A stretch of DNA of 64,000 nt, taken from NCBI GenBank assembly GCA_903832735.1, contig CAILCO010000111.1, positions 32,515-96,514 on the forward strand, given 5' to 3'. Source of the DNA: an uncultured Sterolibacterium sp. GTDB lineage: Bacteria; Pseudomonadota; Gammaproteobacteria; Burkholderiales; Rhodocyclaceae. The notes beneath the pieces are model-generated. The model had not been told where the DNA came from. It saw nothing but the letters and a program-made list of their open reading frames with translations, and did not search any database. Positions within the stretch are counted from its first letter, which is position 1. Every line of letters begins with the position of its first letter. Shown in pieces: positions 30,535 through 38,689 of this stretch. A program made the translations under genes and the position numbers.

Positions 30535-31940
30535 ACGCCAAGCGCCTAGCCAACAACACCAAGCTGTTCGTGCTCGACACCAATGTCCTGATGCATGACC
30601 CGACCAGCCTGTTCCGCTTCGAGGAGCACGATATTTTCGTGCCGATGATGACCCTGGAGGAACTCGACAACAACAAGAAGGGCATGTCGGAAGTGGCGCG
30701 CAACGCCCGCCAGGCAAGCCGCCTGCTCGACGAAATCGTCTCCGCGGACGAGCGCGACATCCGTCAGGGCATCGCGCTGGCGGGACCCTCGCGCGACCTG
30801 GCCAGCGGCCGGCTGTTCCTGCAGACCGAGGCGATCAACGACGTCATCCCCGCCTCGCTGCCGACCGCCAAGGCGGACAACCAGATCATAGCGGTCGCCA
30901 ACCATCTATCGGCGAAGTTCCCGCAGCGTCCGGTGATCCTGGTCACCAAGGACATCAACATGCGCATCAAGGCCCGCGCATTGGGCCTGGAGGCGCAGGA
31001 CTATTTCAACGACAAGGTTCTCGAAGACAGCGACCTGCTCTACTCCGGCGCGCGGGAACTGCCCGCGGACTTCTGGGACAGCCACGGCAAGGACATGCAG
31101 TCCTGGCAGCAGGACAGCCGCGCCTTCTACCGCATCCAGGGGCCGCTCTGCGCCGATCTGCTGGTCAACGAGTTCGTCTGGCAGGAAGGCCCACAGCCCC
31201 TCCATGCCTGGGTGCGCGAAGCCGGCGGCAAGAGCGCCGTGCTGGAGACGCTGACCGACTACAGCCATCACCGGAATGCCGTCTGGGGCATCACCGCGAA
31301 GAACCGCGAGCAGAATTTCGCGCTCAACCTGCTGATGAATCCCGACATCGACTTCGTCACCCTGCTCGGCCAAGCCGGCACCGGCAAGACCCTGCTCACC
31401 CTGGCCGCCGGCCTCACCCAGGTGCTCGAAACCAAGCATTATGCGGAGATCATCATCACCCGAGTGACCATCCCGGTGGGCGAAGACATCGGCTTCCTGC
31501 CGGGCACCGAGGAAGAGAAGATGACCCCCTGGATGGGCGCGCTCGAAGACAATCTCGACGTCCTTAACCACCCCGCCGAGGACGCGCAAGGAGGCGACTG
31601 GGGCCGCGCCGCAACCATGGATCTGATCCGCAACCGGATCAAGATCAAGTCGCTCAACTTCATGCGCGGCCGCACCTTCCTGAACAAATTTCTGATCATC
31701 GACGAAGCGCAGAACCTGACGCCGAAACAGATGAAGACGCTGATCACCCGTGCCGGTCCGGGCACCAAGGTGGTCTGCCTGGGCAACATCGCCCAGATCG
31801 ATACGCCCTATCTGACCGAAGGCAGCTCCGGCCTCACCTACGTCGTCGACCGCTTCAAGGGTTGGCCGCATTCGGGCCACATCACCCTGCAGCGCGGCGA
31901 GCGCTCGCGCCTGGCCGACCACGCCGCCGAGGTGTTGTAG
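30531..31940 (+). CDS. PIN domain and PhoH-family ATPase (PhoH2-like)
   Basis: This 469-residue protein fuses an N-terminal PIN nuclease domain (VLDTNVLMHDP at 15-25; LVTKDINMRIKA) to a C-terminal PhoH ATPase with Walker A GQAGTGKTLL (about 281) and Walker B FLIIDEAQNLTPKQMK (about 388). PhoH2 proteins have been described as RNA helicase/RNase proteins, often paired with a PhoAT antitoxin. No such partner is seen here; the preceding gene is the peroxiredoxin, with a 4-bp overlap. Confidence 0.92.
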   Translation: MNAKRLANNTKLFVLDTNVLMHDPTSLFRFEEHDIFVPMMTLEELDNNKKGMSEVARNARQASRLLDEIVSADERDIRQGIALAGPSRDLASGRLFLQTEAINDVIPASLPTAKADNQIIAVANHLSAKFPQRPVILVTKDINMRIKARALGLEAQDYFNDKVLEDSDLLYSGARELPADFWDSHGKDMQSWQQDSRAFYRIQGPLCADLLVNEFVWQEGPQPLHAWVREAGGKSAVLETLTDYSHHRNAVWGITAKNREQNFALNLLMNPDIDFVTLLGQAGTGKTLLTLAAGLTQVLETKHYAEIIITRVTIPVGEDIGFLPGTEEEKMTPWMGALEDNLDVLNHPAEDAQGGDWGRAATMDLIRNRIKIKSLNFMRGRTFLNKFLIIDEAQNLTPKQMKTLITRAGPGTKVVCLGNIAQIDTPYLTEGSSGLTYVVDRFKGWPHSGHITLQRGERSRLADHAAEVL

Positions 31941-32260
31941 GTCGGCCTTTCGACGGAGACACCCGAACCGGTGCAGGCCGACGAACACAGGAAGTCCCTA
32001 TGGGACATGTCCTTCGCCGTTCTTCGATTGCCGGGTCTCGCCCCGGCGGGCGAGTCACTTTCTTGTTGCGCGACAAGAAAGTAACCCAAGAACCGCGCCC
32101 CGCCGCCCCGGCCTTCGGCTTCCCTCGCTCCGAACCGCCAGCCCGGCCGGTCGCTAAACTCGCTGCGCTCAAACAACGCGACCGGACTGCTCCGGTCTGA
32201 CGGTCCTCCACTCGGCGGGCCAGAGGGGATGGTGGATCAAAACCAGCGGACGATTTCCGA
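31941..32260. repeat. Palindrome-rich noncoding element after the PIN-PhoH gene
   Basis: This 320-bp stretch has a series of inverted repeats: gtcggcct/aggccgac (31941-31948 with 31975-31982), gtccc-tat-gggac (31994-32006) and a 10-bp perfect stem at 32057-32082. It looks like the repetitive boilerplate DNA seen between genes in many beta- and gammaproteobacteria. No coding frame in it is convincing. Confidence 0.6.
32057..32082. terminator. Perfect 10-bp stem-loop
   Basis: ACTTTCTTGT, the loop TGCGCG, then ACAAGAAAGT form a perfect hairpin. It lies 117 bp after the PIN-PhoH stop and could act as a terminator or RNA processing signal for the arn transcription unit, although no U-tract follows. 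Confidence 0.5.
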
Positions 32261-32555
32261 TGCCTCTAACCATGGGGATATGAAGTCAGCGGACTATCGA
32301 GAATTCATACAGTTTGCTGGCTTCGCGTAGCAAATAAATATCCATACTATTGATTTACCTACAAACTCGCTTTCTGGAACAGAAGTTGCGACGAAATCAC
32401 CTGCCCGAGGATGCTCCGACGGGCGGATTTTGTGACGTGAAACTGGGCATCGCAATCGAAGTTATCTTGAGGCATGTTTCATGATCGCCTGTGCCACGAT
32501 CCCACGGTTGCGCCACAAAGTTCTCACCGGTAACTCAAGTGGAAGGATACGAAGA
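32261..32555. other. Less GC-rich noncoding region upstream of the PEP-CTERM gene
   Basis: About 295 bp with visibly lower GC than the surroundings, especially 32300-32380. A 33-codon frame (32229-32330) has no usable ribosome binding site. I see no clear sigma-70 or sigma-54 promoter, though the promoter of the next gene must lie here. Confidence 0.5.
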
Positions 32556-33533
32556 ATGTCAATTCTACGAATAGCGCAACAGTCATTACTCGTTCTCGCC
32601 GCGGTAGCTATTAACCCTGATAGCGTGTTGGCAGCGGCGATATTTGACTTCGGCATCCCGGCAGCTTGGACTTGCTCTGTTGGCATCTGCAACGACCCCA
32701 CCAACACCACTGTCGGCACCAGCGCCACTGTCACCGTACCGAGCGTCGTAATTCCGCTGTCATCGGCGTACGGGTGGGTGTCAAGCTTTGGCGGCGTTAA
32801 TGGCGCTAGTCCCTTTGCCAATGCCCAAGTCCCTTCGAGTCAAGTAACACCAGGGCTTGGCAATACCAATGGTTCATGGCTCAGGACCACGCCGTTCGTG
32901 GCGAATGCTGGCGACGCGCTCGACTTCCAGTTTAACTATGTGACCAGCGACGGCGGTACGTTCGCCGATTATTCGTGGGTTCGCCTGTTGAATGCCGGTG
33001 ATCTGAGTCAGGCCGATGTCATCTTCACCGCGCGAACAACCAACGTCCCCAATATCGACCCGATCCCGGGTTTTGGCTTGCCCGCCTTCGGCCAGACAAC
33101 GCTGACAATGGGCAATAACACGGTCGCGAGCGTCCCCCTCATCAGCGCGGGATATGTCCCTAGCGCACTTGCACCGCCCAATTACCTTGGCGTCGGACCT
33201 ACATGGTCGCCGCTTGGTGCCGCCTTCGACGGCACATGCTGGGACATCGGCTGCGGCTACACTGGATGGGTATCGGCAAGCTACAGCGTGGCCGGTACGG
33301 GCAATTACGTGTTGGAGTTCGGTGTGACAAATTGGGACGACAATGCATGGGACTCGGGCTTGGCGTTTAACGCCATCACCATTGCCGGTACGCCCATCGA
33401 GGACAGTTCGGTCCCCGAACCCGCGACCGTCACCTTGTTCGCCGCTGCTCTTGCGTCCTTGGGCGTAGTCCGCCGCCGCAAGTACTGGGCAGACGCTGGT
33501 CAACTTCTCCTAAGGGCACCAAGTCGTCTCTGA
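32556..33533 (+). CDS. PEP-CTERM sorting domain protein
   Basis: This 325-residue exported protein starts with a signal peptide (MSILRIAQQSLLVLAAVAIN, cleavage near SVLAAA). It has a Gly/Asn/Thr-rich beta-type body and a C-terminal PEP-CTERM signal: SSVPEPATVTLFAAALASLG followed by the basic VVRRRK. Proteins with this signal are processed by exosortase (EpsH/XrtA) and linked to exopolysaccharide or biofilm. Unusually, 16 residues follow the basic cluster, where most family members end. The ATG at 32556 has a ggaagga site 8 bp upstream. Base use is less GC-rich than the neighbours, and no exosortase gene is nearby. Confidence 0.9.
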   Translation: MSILRIAQQSLLVLAAVAINPDSVLAAAIFDFGIPAAWTCSVGICNDPTNTTVGTSATVTVPSVVIPLSSAYGWVSSFGGVNGASPFANAQVPSSQVTPGLGNTNGSWLRTTPFVANAGDALDFQFNYVTSDGGTFADYSWVRLLNAGDLSQADVIFTARTTNVPNIDPIPGFGLPAFGQTTLTMGNNTVASVPLISAGYVPSALAPPNYLGVGPTWSPLGAAFDGTCWDIGCGYTGWVSASYSVAGTGNYVLEFGVTNWDDNAWDSGLAFNAITIAGTPIEDSSVPEPATVTLFAAALASLGVVRRRKYWADAGQLLLRAPSRL

Positions 33534-33660
33534 ACGAGCGCTTGAAATCTCAATCCGAAACCGGTCTTTTTCGCTGCGATCCGCCGGTGGCTCGCGATCA
33601 TCCCCCTCTGCCCCGCCGAGTGAAGGACCGTTAGGCCGGGGCGGCAGGGCAAGGCTTAAG

Positions 33661-34389
33661 CTACGCGGCCTCCATGCCGTGGCGGCGCTTGATTTCCGCA
33701 CGCTCAGACGAACTCATGAAATCGAGCAGCGCCCGCGCTGCCGCAGGCTGTTTCGAGGCGGTGCAGATAGCGGCCGTGAAGGTGCTGATGATCTCCGTAC
33801 CCGGCGGCATGCTCGCGAGTATCGCGAGGCCGGGCACGTCCATCATTTCGCTGTATTGCTGGAAGCCCAGTTCGATTTCGCCGCTGGCCACCAACTGGCC
33901 GACGGGCACGCCCGGCGGCGCCTGCACCAGGCGGTCGCGGACGGTATCGCCGATGCCCCAGCGCTCAAACAGCTTGAGCAGCGCCGTACCGCTGGGCCCG
34001 GTCGAATAGCCCAGCGTTCGCGCCGCAAGCACCGCATGACGCAGGGCTGCCTCGGAATTGACGTCCGGCCGCTCGCAGCCTGTGCGGACCCCGATGGCCA
34101 CACGCGACAGCACCAGATCGGTCCGGCTGTCGGCGGCAACCTGGCCCCCCGCTATCAGGACGGCAATAGCGTCGGCGGCTAGTACCACAAAATCGAATGG
34201 TTCCCCGGACTGGACTCGCCGTAGTGCATCGACACCGCCGACGGACTCGATGAGCACCTCGATGCCGCTGGTTTCACGGTAGGCCTGCGCCAGTTCGAGC
34301 AACAACTTTCGCGTCGCCATGGAGGAAATGCCAGCCAGGCGCATGCTCTCCTGCGTGTGCTTGGTGCGGTTCAGGGTGTCCATTTGCAT
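33661..34389 (-). CDS. ModA-like substrate-binding protein without signal peptide
   Basis: This 242-residue protein has the type 2 periplasmic-binding fold seen in molybdate-binding ModA: LAQAYRETSGIEVLIESVGG, GEPFDFVVLAADAIAVLI, GVRTGCERPDV and a C-terminal AARALLDFMSS. Unlike transported ModA it has no signal peptide or lipobox, so it is probably cytoplasmic. No ABC permease or ATPase gene adjoins it. An in-frame ATG 15 codons in (MRLAGISS) is an alternative start. A role in molybdate or tungstate handling is possible but unproven. Confidence 0.75.
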   Translation of the reverse strand: MQMDTLNRTKHTQESMRLAGISSMATRKLLLELAQAYRETSGIEVLIESVGGVDALRRVQSGEPFDFVVLAADAIAVLIAGGQVAADSRTDLVLSRVAIGVRTGCERPDVNSEAALRHAVLAARTLGYSTGPSGTALLKLFERWGIGDTVRDRLVQAPPGVPVGQLVASGEIELGFQQYSEMMDVPGLAILASMPPGTEIISTFTAAICTASKQPAAARALLDFMSSSERAEIKRRHGMEAA

Positions 34390-34423
34390 TCCCGAAAACG
34401 TTATTTTGGACAGTCGCCAAAAT

Positions 34424-35836
34424 TCAATAGCTGCCCGGCTGGGCGAAGCTCTGGAAGCGGGTGTATTCGCCGAGGAAGGTGAGCCGGACGGTGCCGGTCG
34501 GGCCGTTGCGGTGCTTGCCGATGATGACTTCGGCGGTGCCCTTCTCCTGAGTGTCGGGCTTGTAGTATTCCTCCCGGTACATCATCAGGATGATGTCGGC
34601 GTCCTGTTCGATGGCGCCCGATTCGCGCAAGTCGGACATCAGCGGACGCTTGTCGTTCCTCTCCTCGACCTTGCGCGACAATTGCGACAGCGCGATCACC
34701 GGCACCTGCAGTTCCTTGGCCAGCGCCTTGATCGAGCGCGAGATCTCGGAGATCTCGGTGGCGCGATTTTCGTTGTCCCGGGTCGAAGTCATGAGCTGAA
34801 TGTAGTCGATCACGATCAGGCCCAGCTTGCCGCCGAACTGGCGTGCCAGGCGCCGCGCCCGGGCGCGCAGGTCGGTGACGTTCAGGGCGCCGGTCTCGTC
34901 GATGTGGATGGGAGCGCCGTGCAGCTTGCCCAGGGCCACCGTCATCTTGTCCCATTCGTCGTCGTTTAGGCGGCCGGTACGGATGCGTGAAGCGTCCAGG
35001 CGGCCGACGGAAGAGAGGAAGCGCATCGCCAGCTGCGGCCCGGACATTTCCAGGCTGAATATCGCCACCGGCAGGCCGAGATCGACGCCGACATGCTCGG
35101 CGATGTTGAGCGCGAATGCCGTCTTGCCCATCGAGGGACGTCCGGCGACGACGATCATGTCGCCCGGCTGCAATCCCGATGTCATTTTGTCGAGATCAGC
35201 GAAACCGGTCGGCACGCCGGTGACTTCCGAGGGGTTCTCCTGCTCGTAGAGCTCCTGGATGCGGTCCACCACCTGGCCCAGCAGCGGCTGTATCGCCACG
35301 AAGCCCTGGTTGCTGCGCGCGCCCGCTTCGGCGATTTCGAAAACCTTGGCCTCGGCCTGGTCGAGCAGGGTCTTGGCGTCGCGGCCGGCGGGATTCAAGG
35401 CGCTGGCGGCGATCTCGTCGCCGACCGTGACCAGGCGGCGCAACACGGCGCGCTCACGGACGATCTCGGCGTAACGCCGGATGTTCGCGGCGGAAGGCGT
35501 GTTGTTGGCGATCTCGCCGAGATAGGCCAGGCCGCCGGCCTGCTCCACCTCGTTGCTCTTCTCGATCGACTCGTACACCGTGACCACATCGGCCGGACGC
35601 GCCCGCTCGATCAGCCGGGCGATATGGCGGAAGATGCGACGGTGGTCGTCGCGATAAAAGTCAGACTCGGTGACGATATCGGCGATCCTGTCCCAGGCGC
35701 TATTGTCGAGCAGCAGACCGCCGAGCAGCGACTGCTCGGCCTCGATCGAATGCGGCGGCAGCTTGAGCGCGGCGAGTTGGGGGTCGTCGGATCGATTCGA
35801 GGAGAATGCGTGCGCGTTCGGCAAAGCCTGGACCAT
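34424..35836 (-). CDS. dnaB: Replicative DNA helicase DnaB
   Basis: DnaB is the hexameric 5'-3' helicase of the replication fork. It has 470 residues: an N-terminal domain (PPHSIEAEQSLLGGLL, about 27-125) and a RecA-like C-terminal domain with Walker A AGRPSMGKTAFAL (about 235), the Walker B region LIVIDYIQLM and the end motif FLGEYTRF. The ATG at 35836 has AGGAGA 8 bp upstream; an upstream in-frame start at 35863 lies before this site. The gene follows the rpsF operon in the same direction. Confidence 0.97.
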   Translation of the reverse strand: MVQALPNAHAFSSNRSDDPQLAALKLPPHSIEAEQSLLGGLLLDNSAWDRIADIVTESDFYRDDHRRIFRHIARLIERARPADVVTVYESIEKSNEVEQAGGLAYLGEIANNTPSAANIRRYAEIVRERAVLRRLVTVGDEIAASALNPAGRDAKTLLDQAEAKVFEIAEAGARSNQGFVAIQPLLGQVVDRIQELYEQENPSEVTGVPTGFADLDKMTSGLQPGDMIVVAGRPSMGKTAFALNIAEHVGVDLGLPVAIFSLEMSGPQLAMRFLSSVGRLDASRIRTGRLNDDEWDKMTVALGKLHGAPIHIDETGALNVTDLRARARRLARQFGGKLGLIVIDYIQLMTSTRDNENRATEISEISRSIKALAKELQVPVIALSQLSRKVEERNDKRPLMSDLRESGAIEQDADIILMMYREEYYKPDTQEKGTAEVIIGKHRNGPTGTVRLTFLGEYTRFQSFAQPGSY

Positions 35837-35924
35837 GACATCTTCTCCTAAGGTTCGCCGCACAGTCTACCGGCACTGCGGCCGCATGGGGAGTGCATAA
35901 GCTGTGGAAATGCTGTGCGCGGAT

Positions 35925-35933
35925 TGTGGATAA
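35925..35933 (-). promoter_or_regulatory. Consensus DnaA box upstream of dnaB
   Basis: The minus strand reads TTATCCACA, an exact match to the DnaA box consensus. It lies 89 bp upstream of the dnaB start, between the rpsF-operon hairpin and dnaB. A single site does not make an origin, but it could link dnaB transcription to DnaA. Confidence 0.55.
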
Positions 35934-35958
35934 GCGGCACAGCTCGGAGGTTCACGAA

Positions 35959-35982
35959 CGAGGGCCGCTCGCGCGGCCCTCG
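35959..35982 (-). terminator. Hairpin after rplI (probable terminator of the rpsF operon)
   Basis: A perfect 10-bp stem cgagggccgc/gcggccctcg with a 4-base loop lies 31 bp beyond the rplI stop. On the minus strand it is followed by ttcgtgaacc, a poor U-tract. Confidence 0.7.
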
Positions 35983-36013
35983 TGGCACTCTTGCCAATCG
36001 TACTCGCGGAGTT

Positions 36014-36463
36014 CTAGTGCTCGCCAAGCACCGAGACGGTGATGGTCGCGACTACGTCGGTGTGCAGCGCGACATCAATCTGGTTGTCGCCAATCTGCTT
36101 CAACGGACCGTCAGGCAGACGAATGTCGGTTTTCTCGACCTCGAAGCCTTGCGTCTTCAATGCCTCCGCGATGTCGGCGGTGGTCACGGAACCGAACAGG
36201 CGGCCGTCGACACCGGATTTGCGGGTGATCTGCAGCATCAATCCCTGCAGCTTGGCGGCCTTCTCCTGCGCAGCGGTCAATTGCTCCGCCTGAACCTTTT
36301 CCAAATCTGCGCGCTTGGCTTCGAACAACGCCAGGTTCTCGGGCGTCACCCGGCGAGCCTTGCCCTGAGGCAGCAGAAAATTGCGCGCATAGCCGTCCTT
36401 GACCTTGACCACGTCGCCCAAGCCGCCGAGGTTCACGACCTTTTCCATGAGTATCACTTGCAT
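36014..36463 (-). CDS. rplI: 50S ribosomal protein L9
   Basis: L9 has 149 residues. The conserved start [32 protein letters not shown] binds 23S rRNA; shown here in parts, the [13 protein letters not shown] and LPQGKA elements are diagnostic. A long central helix and a C-terminal domain follow. It is the last gene of rpsF-priB-rpsR-rplI, 14 bp after rpsR, with a hairpin after its stop. Confidence 0.98.
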   Translation of the reverse strand: MQVILMEKVVNLGGLGDVVKVKDGYARNFLLPQGKARRVTPENLALFEAKRADLEKVQAEQLTAAQEKAAKLQGLMLQITRKSGVDGRLFGSVTTADIAEALKTQGFEVEKTDIRLPDGPLKQIGDNQIDVALHTDVVATITVSVLGEH

Positions 36464-36477
36464 GTTCGTTCCTCCGG

Positions 36478-36756
36478 TCAGTCGTGCAGGTCGGTGAAGG
36501 GCAAGAGCGCCAGGAAGCGCGCGCGCTTGATTGCTGTACCCAACTGACGCTGGTAGCCGGCCTTGGTGCCGGTGATGCGCGCCGGCATGATCTTCGCGTT
36601 CTCGGTGATGAAGTCCTTCAGGATTTCCACATCCTTGTAGTCGATCTCCGCGATCTTTTCCGCGGTGAAGCGGCAGAACTTGCGCCGCTTGAACATGTTG
36701 CGGCCCTTGTCATCCTTGCGCTTCACGGTACTCTTTGCTTTCGGTCTAAATGCCAT
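36478..36756 (-). CDS. rpsR: 30S ribosomal protein S18
   Basis: S18 has 92 residues. The conserved core is present: [25 protein letters not shown], then [14 protein letters not shown] and [13 protein letters not shown]. The N-terminus carries a basic extension of about 20 residues. It overlaps the priB end by 11 bp and binds with S6, encoded two genes upstream. Confidence 0.98.
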   Translation of the reverse strand: MAFRPKAKSTVKRKDDKGRNMFKRRKFCRFTAEKIAEIDYKDVEILKDFITENAKIMPARITGTKAGYQRQLGTAIKRARFLALLPFTDLHD

Positions 36757-37045
36757 GATTCATTCCTTCCAGAAACTCTATCGCATTCACATGCAGGACC
36801 GGAGTCCTGCTCTTAAGGCTTTTCGCTGAGAGAAAGCCGGTGAGCCTGAGTGCATCGCCTGGTCGGGCGGCGGCCAGAAGTTGCGCCATCTGCCCCATCG
36901 CCACACAAGCCATTTCACACTCCACCTGACGCTTGACGCCGGCCTCGACCTGCTCCGAGGCGTGAGCAATCCGGAAATTCAGCGCCGGAATGCCTGCCGG
37001 GGTGTAACGCAACGCCGCCAACTCCAGCAGGCTGCCCCCGAACAC
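36746..37045 (-). CDS. priB: Primosomal replication protein N (PriB)
   Basis: PriB is a small OB-fold single-strand DNA-binding protein that bridges PriA and DnaT in replication restart. The location between rpsF and rpsR is diagnostic, and the sequence shows [17 protein letters not shown] and [12 protein letters not shown]. The GTG at 37045 gives 99 residues but cuts off the expected first beta-strand. An in-frame CTG at 37063-37061, overlapping the rpsF end, would give [14 protein letters not shown], closer to the usual PriB N-terminus. The true start is therefore uncertain. Confidence 0.9.
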   Translation of the reverse strand: MFGGSLLELAALRYTPAGIPALNFRIAHASEQVEAGVKRQVECEMACVAMGQMAQLLAAARPGDALRLTGFLSAKSLKSRTPVLHVNAIEFLEGMNHGI

Positions 37046-37055
37046 GGTCAGGTTG

Positions 37056-37451
37056 TCAGACAGCGGCAGCCTCTGCCGGCGCCTCGACCAGCGCAGCGGC
37101 AGGCGCGGCGACGGGGGTCAGGGAGCGCGACTTTTCTTCCTTCATCATCGGTGAAGGTGTCGTCACGGCGTGCTTCATCTTGATCGTGAGGTGACGCAGC
37201 ACCGCATCATTGAACTTGAAGGCATGCTCCAGTTCGACCAGGGTTTCGCCGTCGCACTCGATGTTCATCAGAACATAATGCGCCTTGTGCACTTTCTGGA
37301 TCGGGTAGGCCATCTGGCGGCGGCCCCAGTCTTCGAGGCGGTGGATGTTGCCGTTGCGCGAAGACACGAGGGTCTTGTAGCGCTCGACCATTGCCGGTAC
37401 CTGCTCGCTCTGGTCGGGGTGTACGATGAATACGATTTCGTAGTGTCGCAT
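37056..37451 (-). CDS. rpsF: 30S ribosomal protein S6
   Basis: S6 has 131 residues. The start [22 protein letters not shown] and core [23 protein letters not shown] are clear (given here in part). The C-terminal Ala/Glu/Pro-rich tail (about 105-131) is longer than in E. coli. It is the first gene of the rpsF-priB-rpsR-rplI operon, behind a well-formed sigma-70 promoter. Confidence 0.98.
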   Translation of the reverse strand: MRHYEIVFIVHPDQSEQVPAMVERYKTLVSSRNGNIHRLEDWGRRQMAYPIQKVHKAHYVLMNIECDGETLVELEHAFKFNDAVLRHLTIKMKHAVTTPSPMMKEEKSRSLTPVAAPAAALVEAPAEAAAV

Positions 37452-37519
37452 GCAATCTCCTTATGGTTGAAAGCCCCCCCGCATGCGCAACGGGTGGAGC
37501 AAGGTGGGGAAGAGCGCGG

Positions 37520-37548
37520 ATTGTACAGAAATCCCGGATATATTTCAA
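37520..37548 (-). promoter_or_regulatory. Sigma-70 promoter of the rpsF operon
   Basis: On the minus strand TTGAAA (37548-37543) and TACAAT (37525-37520) are separated by exactly 17 bp. This is the best complete promoter in the window and lies about 70 bp upstream of the rpsF start. Confidence 0.8.
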
Positions 37549-37652
37549 GGAATTGCCGTTGGCAATTGCACTTCATTTCCAGCGGCGGCGGAGCCTCTTG
37601 CAGTGATATGGTAAGCGTGCCATCCATTTAGACTAATGCTATCGTTCACAAG

Positions 37653-38480
37653 ATGATGATTGAGCGCCCTCTTACCGAACTCGATTCATGGCTTGGGTAC
37701 TTCTCCAACGCCGAACTGCCGGTGCTCAGGCACACCATGCAGGAGCTTGAGAAATTACGCGCGAACGCCGAGAACACCGACGGCCGCATCCTGTCCACGG
37801 TGATCCTGCAGGATCCGCTGATGACGCTGCGGGTACTGGCCTTTCTGGAACAGCACCGGCACAAGAGCCAGAACGCCGACATCACCACCATCGGCCGGGC
37901 GCTGATGATGATCGGGGTGAACCCCTTCTTCAGCGCATTCGAGAACCTGCCGCTGGTGGAAGATCGCCTCCGGGCCCATCCTAAGGCACTGCTCGGCCTG
38001 CTCAAGGTCATCACCCGCACCCGCAAGGCCGCCCACTGGGCGCGCGACTGGGCGATTTCCCGCCATGACCTCAACGTCGAGGAGATCACGGTCGCCACGC
38101 TGCTCTATGACGTCGCCGAGATCATGATGTGGTGTTTCGCACCATCCCTGGCGCTGGAAGTGATCGCCTTGCTGTCCCAGGACCCGACGCGGCGCAGTTC
38201 AGACGCCCAGAAGGAAGTCTATGGCATTCGCCTGGGCGAATTGAAGCGCGGGCTGATCCCGGCATGGCACCTGCCGCAATTATTGGCCGACCTGGTCGAT
38301 GACCGAAACGCCGAACAACCCCGCGTACTCAATGTCGTTCTGGCCGTGAACCTGGCCCGGCATTCCGCCAACGGCTGGGACAACGCCGCGCTGCCGGACG
38401 ATTTTCGCGCCATCGAACATCTGCTCCATCTCAGCCACGATGCACTGCTGGAAAAGCTCGATATCAGATCTAGCACCTGA
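37653..38480 (+). CDS. HDOD domain protein
   Basis: This 275-residue all-helical protein fits the HDOD output domain, a catalytically dead relative of the HD phosphohydrolases. It shows ILQDPLMTLRVLAFL, ITTIGRALMMIGV, a KAAHWARDWA helix and VEEITVATLLYDVAEIMM in place of the canonical HD pair. Such proteins act in signalling; no partner domain is attached. It has two consecutive ATGs at the start. Its last codons and TGA stop lie inside a copy of the dispersed hairpin repeat. Confidence 0.82.
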   Translation: MMIERPLTELDSWLGYFSNAELPVLRHTMQELEKLRANAENTDGRILSTVILQDPLMTLRVLAFLEQHRHKSQNADITTIGRALMMIGVNPFFSAFENLPLVEDRLRAHPKALLGLLKVITRTRKAAHWARDWAISRHDLNVEEITVATLLYDVAEIMMWCFAPSLALEVIALLSQDPTRRSSDAQKEVYGIRLGELKRGLIPAWHLPQLLADLVDDRNAEQPRVLNVVLAVNLARHSANGWDNAALPDDFRAIEHLLHLSHDALLEKLDIRSST

Positions 38481-38532
38481 CTTGCTGGCACAAGTGCCCT
38501 GGGTTGTCTTTCAGACAACGACGGGCACTAGC
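38471..38532. repeat. Dispersed 62-bp hairpin repeat, copy 1
   Basis: This nearly matches 40901-40962, with 3 differences in 62. Its core is a nested hairpin: gtgccc, then gttgtct-ttc-agacaac, then gggcac. It lies between two convergent genes and supplies both stop codons: the TGA of the HDOD gene at its left end and the TAG of the small membrane protein at its right end. It may act as a two-way terminator. Confidence 0.9.
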
Positions 38533-38689
38533 CGCAGTAACTCAGGTTGAGGAAGTCGAGCAGCAAGCCCGGCTGCAGATATCCGACGAAAGCGGCGGAG
38601 GCGAGCAACAAAACCGCGGCCCACAGCCACATGTGGCTGCGCGCGGGAGAGCCTTCGGGCTGCCGGACGTTGGGAAAGTGTAGGTTCAA
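38528..38689 (-). CDS. Small single-pass membrane protein
   Basis: This 53-codon gene begins at TTG 38689, overlapping the Uup stop codon (TTGA). The product has a polar N-terminus (NLHFPNVRQPEGSPARSH), a hydrophobic helix (MWLWAAVLLLASAAFVGYL) and a short tail ending in LNLSYCG. An internal ATG (38632) would give 34 residues. I recall similar short proteins behind uup genes in related bacteria, but cannot check that here. The function is unknown. The TAG stop lies in the hairpin repeat. Confidence 0.65.
   Translation of the reverse strand: MNLHFPNVRQPEGSPARSHMWLWAAVLLLASAAFVGYLQPGLLLDFLNLSYCG

Noticed and set aside
32229..32330. 33-codon frame upstream of the PEP-CTERM gene
   Set aside because: Ribosome binding site would abut the ATG; no motif; in structured noncoding DNA.
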